A DNA stretch of 64,000 nucleotides from Hwanghaeella sp965227365 (GTDB lineage Bacteria; Pseudomonadota; Alphaproteobacteria; UBA8366; Aestuariispiraceae): assembly GCF_965227365.1 (NCBI RefSeq), contig NZ_OZ245754.1, forward strand, positions 1,922,001 through 1,986,000. Reading direction: 5' to 3'. The translations under genes and the position numbers were made by a program. Within the stretch, counting starts at the first letter, position 1. Every line of letters begins with the position of its first letter. Of the stretch, positions 63,064-64,000 are shown piece by piece. The notes under the pieces were generated by a model, which did not search any database, was not told where the DNA came from, and saw only the letters and a program-made list of their open reading frames with translations.

Positions 63064-63929
63064 GCCACGATCCGAAGACTTTCCTGGCCGATGCGCGGTC
63101 GATCATGTTCCTCTCGCCGCTCTCCGAAAAGCATCTGAACAAGGCGCCCGAGACGGGTGCGGACGGTGTGATCCTTGATCTGGAAGACGCAATCGCGCCG
63201 GACCAGAAACCCGCTGCGCGCGCGGCCTTGAAAGCCGCCGTCGCCACCCTGCGCGGTTTGGGCGTCGGCAAGATCCTAGTCCGGGTGAACGCGCCCTGGA
63301 TGCTCGCCTTCGAGGATGTCGCGGCCGCGGTTGAGGCTGGTGTCGACTGTCTGACCGTTCCGAAAGTCGAAAGCGCCGGACGCGTCTCCGTCATTTCCGA
63401 GTATCTCGACGAGTTGGAAGAGACGCGGGGGGACGGCATCCGCACCTTGTTGTTTCTGCAGATCGAAACCGCACTCGGTTTGGAAAACCTCACGACGATC
63501 CTCCGCGCATCCAACCGCGTTTGCGGCACCATGTTGGGGCCGGAAGATTACGCGAAGGATATGGGCCACAGCCCCACCATCGCGGCGAATGACTGGGCCA
63601 ATATCGCGGTTCTGAACGCGGCAAGGGCAGCGGGTGTCACCCCCATCGGTTTCCCGGGTTCGATCACCATCATCCGAGATATGGACCTTTTCCGCGCACA
63701 AGTTGAACGCGCCAACGAATTGGGCTTCCGCGGTGCGGCGGTGGTGCATCCGACACAGGCGAAGGTCGCCAACGAGGTCTTCTCCCCAAGTGAGGCGGAG
63801 ATCGAGGAAGCCAAGAAGGTCGTCGCCGCGGCCGAAGCGACGACAGCGGGCGCCTATCTGGTCGACGGCAAAATGATCGACGCTCCCATCGTGGATCGTG
63901 CCCGCGCCGTGCTCGCGCGCGTCCGCTAG
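63060..63929 (+). CDS. HpcH/HpaI (CitE-like) aldolase/lyase family protein
   Basis: A 289-residue TIM-barrel lyase of the CitE/malyl-CoA lyase type. Motifs are SPLSEKHLNKA, DGVILDLEDAIAPDQK, LVRVNAP, TVPKVESA and the metal-site LFLQIETALGLENL with a later GPEDYAKDMG. Such enzymes cleave or form malyl-CoA, methylmalyl-CoA or citramalyl-CoA. The overlap with the CoA-transferase gene suggests its CoA-ester substrate. The exact compound is not known. Confidence 0.87.
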   Translation: MSHDPKTFLADARSIMFLSPLSEKHLNKAPETGADGVILDLEDAIAPDQKPAARAALKAAVATLRGLGVGKILVRVNAPWMLAFEDVAAAVEAGVDCLTVPKVESAGRVSVISEYLDELEETRGDGIRTLLFLQIETALGLENLTTILRASNRVCGTMLGPEDYAKDMGHSPTIAANDWANIAVLNAARAAGVTPIGFPGSITIIRDMDLFRAQVERANELGFRGAAVVHPTQAKVANEVFSPSEAEIEEAKKVVAAAEATTAGAYLVDGKMIDAPIVDRARAVLARVR

Positions 63930-63951
63930 GTCGAGAATTGGGAGGAAGAGC

Positions 63952-64000
63952 ATGAACCTGTTTCCGAAACTTCAGCAGCGGGCAGAGACCGGCAATCCGA
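63952..64000 (+). CDS. Start of a gene cut by the window edge
   Basis: Sixteen codons, MNLFPKLQQRAETGNP, preceded by GGGAGGAAGAG. The beginning resembles SAF-domain/Gfo-Idh-type oxidoreductases that start MNL...LQxRAxxGxP, but too little is visible to be sure. It lies 22 nt after the lyase gene and so probably belongs to the same operon. Confidence 0.55.
   Translation, partial: MNLFPKLQQRAETGNP

Overview
The window is high-GC, gene-dense chromosomal DNA that reads as a free-living alphaproteobacterium, probably Rhodospirillales-like. The signs are a glyA-nrdR-ribD block, recO next to parC, a MucR regulator, an LdtR-type MarR regulator, a Bpt-type aminoacyl-tRNA protein transferase and a SAM-II riboswitch before metY. 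Aerobic aromatic and branched-chain catabolism, a TRAP importer, a cyanide-insensitive oxidase and flagellar stator genes point to a motile, aerobic heterotroph. There are no rRNA or tRNA genes, insertion sequences, phage genes or CRISPR arrays.

Layout. 1-3735: the N-terminus of RecQ, then a benzoyl-CoA epoxidation pair (boxC, boxB) whose promoter carries two TGCA-N6-TGCA palindromes of the kind bound by BzdR/BoxR repressors. 3791-14336: a GTP cyclohydrolase II homologue, YceI, a membrane protein, a CDP-alcohol phosphatidyltransferase, and a tightly coupled run of dehydrogenase, degenerate PTPS-fold protein, GT4 glycosyltransferase, methyltransferase and YbhN-type membrane protein, closed by a convergent membrane sulfatase-like enzyme. 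This is the best candidate for an undescribed system, possibly a GTP/pterin-derived, glycosylated membrane lipid. 14680-20661: an MHYT/PAS histidine kinase with an HD-GYP response regulator, then poorly known genes including a FAM173-like membrane methyltransferase. 20689-24649: a cioAB oxidase with a 43-residue third subunit, and a MerR/CDF metal-efflux pair with a clear MerR-type operator.

24707-35369: recO, parC, an NTF2-like protein, a cupin, a large glycine-rich VPLPA-CTERM surface protein, an Lrp regulator and a TRAP operon (dctP-dctQ-dctM). 35657-40900: bpt, an RDD protein with no normal start codon, two tandem motB paralogues with motA, and a second membrane-anchored methyltransferase. 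41094-49318: flavin reductase, threonine ammonia-lyase, penicillin-acylase-type hydrolase, alpha/beta hydrolase, and metY behind a SAM-II riboswitch that is followed by a terminator.

49501-52712: a valine-degradation operon (isobutyryl-CoA dehydrogenase, 3-hydroxyisobutyryl-CoA hydrolase, 3-hydroxyisobutyrate dehydrogenase). 53023-57653: LdtR-like regulator, MlaC-like protein, DMT transporter, glutaryl-CoA dehydrogenase, a small DUF6898-like protein, MucR. 58141-64000: rpiB, glyA, nrdR, ribD, then a CoA-transferase/CitE-type lyase pair and the start of one more gene.

Functions are assigned from recognised motifs and protein similarity by eye; no database search was run.
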